64,000 nt of DNA, taken from NCBI RefSeq assembly GCF_007570865.1, contig NZ_VLPS01000001.1, forward strand, positions 496,001 through 560,000, in the 5' to 3' direction. This DNA comes from Atlantibacter subterraneus (lineage in GTDB: Bacteria; Pseudomonadota; Gammaproteobacteria; Enterobacterales; Enterobacteriaceae). Shown one piece after another: positions 62,931 to 64,000 of this stretch; positions within the stretch are counted from its first letter, which is position 1, and each line of letters opens with the position of its first letter. The notes below the pieces were generated by a model. The model saw nothing but the letters and a program-made list of their open reading frames with translations. It was not told the DNA's origin and made no database searches. A program made the translations under genes and the position numbers.

Positions 62931-62964
62931 GCCCCTCAAGCGCTCAGGCGGAGGGGCTTTTTTT
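62931..62964 (+). terminator. Intrinsic terminator of ycfJ
   Basis: GCCCCTC and GAGGGGC form a 7-base stem followed by seven T residues, 22 bases after the ycfJ stop. Confidence 0.88.
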
Positions 62965-62988
62965 GTGCCCGAGAGGAGCCAGGCGGGT

Positions 62989-63138
62989 CTAGATGATGTT
63001 ATGTTGTCTAATTAACAATAAGCCGGTGATAAGCACCGACACAAAGGCGAAAAGTACCGTACCGCCTAATAACACCCAGAGACCGCACAACACCGTAATG
63101 ACTATTAACACTTTCAGTAAAGGTAATAGCATGATCAT
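62989..63138 (-). CDS. Small two-helix membrane protein, unrecognised
   Basis: A 49-residue frame starting MIMLLPLLKVLIVITVL, with AAGGAAA five bases before the ATG at 63138. Two hydrophobic segments (about residues 3-24 and 26-43) and the ending RQHNII suggest a small inner-membrane protein. A longer GTG frame from 63180 lacks a usable binding site. It is convergent with ycfJ across a terminator. I do not recognise the family, and no function is assigned. Codon use and the clean binding site support a real gene. Confidence 0.6.
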   Translation of the reverse strand: MIMLLPLLKVLIVITVLCGLWVLLGGTVLFAFVSVLITGLLLIRQHNII

Positions 63139-63495
63139 ATTATTTTCCTTCTGCAGGTGTAGCCAGATGGTGGAATACACTCCTGTTGTATCGTGCTGCA
63201 GTGCTCAAATCGAAAAATCCGTGTGAATGCGTCGTCCTGACGGGATGTTCTCCACTGTAAAGCTGTGTCAACGCTAATCATTAGCTAACGAATAATCCGT
63301 GTTGATGCTAAAAATTCTAGTCACACCCGGTAATATATTTATAAACTTTTACCTATCGTTAATATAGGGAATACCTATCAGGAAGGTGGGGCGAGAAAAG
63401 TTGATACATTACGGAAGGTTATAGGCCAGCGTCGCAACCCACAAAAAAACCTGGCGCGATACAGGCTCGGCACCAGGTTGAGTGGAAGAATAAAT
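63139..63495 (-). other. Upstream region of the small membrane gene and ycgB 3' end
   Basis: This 357-base AT-rich stretch has no convincing gene. On the minus strand TTGACA (revcomp of 63266-63271) could be a -35 element for the small membrane gene, though no good -10 follows. The part at 63442-63479 is the ycgB terminator. Confidence 0.5.
63442..63479 (-). terminator. Intrinsic terminator of ycgB
   Basis: On the minus strand AACCTGG and CCAGGTT form the base of a hairpin followed by a run of T, 17 bases after the ycgB stop. Confidence 0.82.
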
Positions 63496-64000
63496 TTACA
63501 GCGTATTCATACGCGGCGGGCAGCGATCCAACAGTTCTACGCTTCCGTCTTCATTCTGTTGCTCCAGCATCACGTCAAATCCCCACAGGCGGTGTACGTG
63601 CTTCAGCACTTCCCGGCGGCCCTTATCGAGCGGCGCGCGGTTATGCGGAATATAACGCAGGGTTAACGAACGGTCGCCGCGCAAATCGACATTCCACACC
63701 TGAATATTCGGTTCCAGATTGCTCAGGTTGTACTGTGAAGAAAGCTTGTTGCGAATTTCACGGTAGCCTTCTTCGTTGTGGATGGCGGAAATTTCCAGAT
63801 AGTTATTGCGATCGTCATCCAGCACGGTAAACAGGCGGAAATCGCGCATCACCTTCGGCGACAGGAACTGGCTGATAAAGCTCTCATCTTTAAAATCACG
63901 CATCGCGAAGTGCAGCGTATCCAGCCAGTCCGCACCGGCGATATCCGGGAACCAGTAGCGGTCTTCTTCAGTCGGCGACTGGCAGATCCGCTTGATGTCC
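63496..64000 (-). CDS. ycgB: SpoVR family protein YcgB (3' part)
   Basis: The C-terminal part, about 168 residues, of a SpoVR family protein; the frame stays open to the window edge, so the 5' part is outside. An internal ATG at 63903 is not the start, because upstream codons encode the conserved DRYWFPDIAGADWLDTLHFA. The visible part (RDFKDESFISQFLSPKVMRDF, NEEGYREIRNKLSSQYNLSN, DLRGDRSLTLRYIPHNR) is close to E. coli YcgB. The family is stress- and spore-linked, but its activity is unknown. In E. coli it lies next to fadR and dadA, not ycfJ. Confidence 0.93.
   Translation of the reverse strand, partial: DIKRICQSPTEEDRYWFPDIAGADWLDTLHFAMRDFKDESFISQFLSPKVMRDFRLFTVLDDDRNNYLEISAIHNEEGYREIRNKLSSQYNLSNLEPNIQVWNVDLRGDRSLTLRYIPHNRAPLDKGRREVLKHVHRLWGFDVMLEQQNEDGSVELLDRCPPRMNTL

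Overview
The window is a chromosomal segment of a motile enterobacterium (family Enterobacteriaceae). Almost every gene has a recognisable, near full-length Escherichia coli counterpart in the same order and orientation as the E. coli K-12 opgG-to-ycfJ segment. The departures from that order (no mdtG, extra genes beside flgL and fhuE, ycgB directly after ycfJ) point to a relative such as Enterobacter, Kosakonia, Leclercia, Cronobacter or Klebsiella rather than E. coli itself. I cannot fix the genus from sequence reading alone.

Layout. 1-4.1 kb: opgGH, osmoregulated periplasmic glucan synthesis. 4.1-10.3 kb: small envelope and stress genes (yceK, msyB, lpxL, trhO, yceI, yceJ, yceO, solA, bssS). 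10.6-17.2 kb: SOS gene dinI with a LexA box, pyrC with a PurR box and a conserved leader hairpin, yceB, grxB, mdtH, rimJ, yceH, mviM. 17.3-18.8 kb: murJ, the lipid II flippase. 18.85-30.5 kb: the whole flgNMA / flgBCDEFGHIJ / flgKL cluster for the flagellar rod, rings, hook and hook-filament junction, with a FlhDC-type box between flgA and flgB and sigma-28 promoters before flgM and flgK.

30.5-34.9 kb is an accessory block between flgL and rne. It holds an ibrB-ibrA pair (ParB/sulfiredoxin-fold protein plus PAPS-reductase-like ATPase), an MFS exporter, and a divergent LysR regulator whose last codons lie inside the rne terminator. 34.9-40.3 kb: rne with its long autoregulatory leader, rluC and yceF. 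40.4-50.4 kb: the yceD-rpmF-plsX-fabHDG-acpP-fabF-pabC-mltG-tmk-holB cluster, linking ribosomal protein L32, fatty-acid and phospholipid synthesis, folate, cell wall, dTTP and the replication clamp loader. Then ycfH (TatD family) and ptsG with CRP, Mlc and SgrS signals.

53-56.7 kb: a FhuE-like TonB-dependent receptor and an inserted zinc alcohol dehydrogenase. 56.8-62.9 kb: hinT-ycfL-lpoB-thiK-nagZ-ycfP, then FNR-controlled ndh and ycfJ. The right edge has a small unrecognised membrane protein and the 3' part of ycgB (SpoVR family), which in E. coli lies far away, so a rearrangement junction falls at about 63 kb.

Most of the window is ordinary core genome. The most interesting parts are the ibrBA/MFS/LysR block, the two hairpins around rpmF that resemble type I-E CRISPR repeats, the unknown 49-residue membrane protein, the REP-repeat expansion in RNase E, and an Asp-to-Ala change at a conserved PlsX position. 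All family assignments come from remembered sequence similarity; no database search was run.
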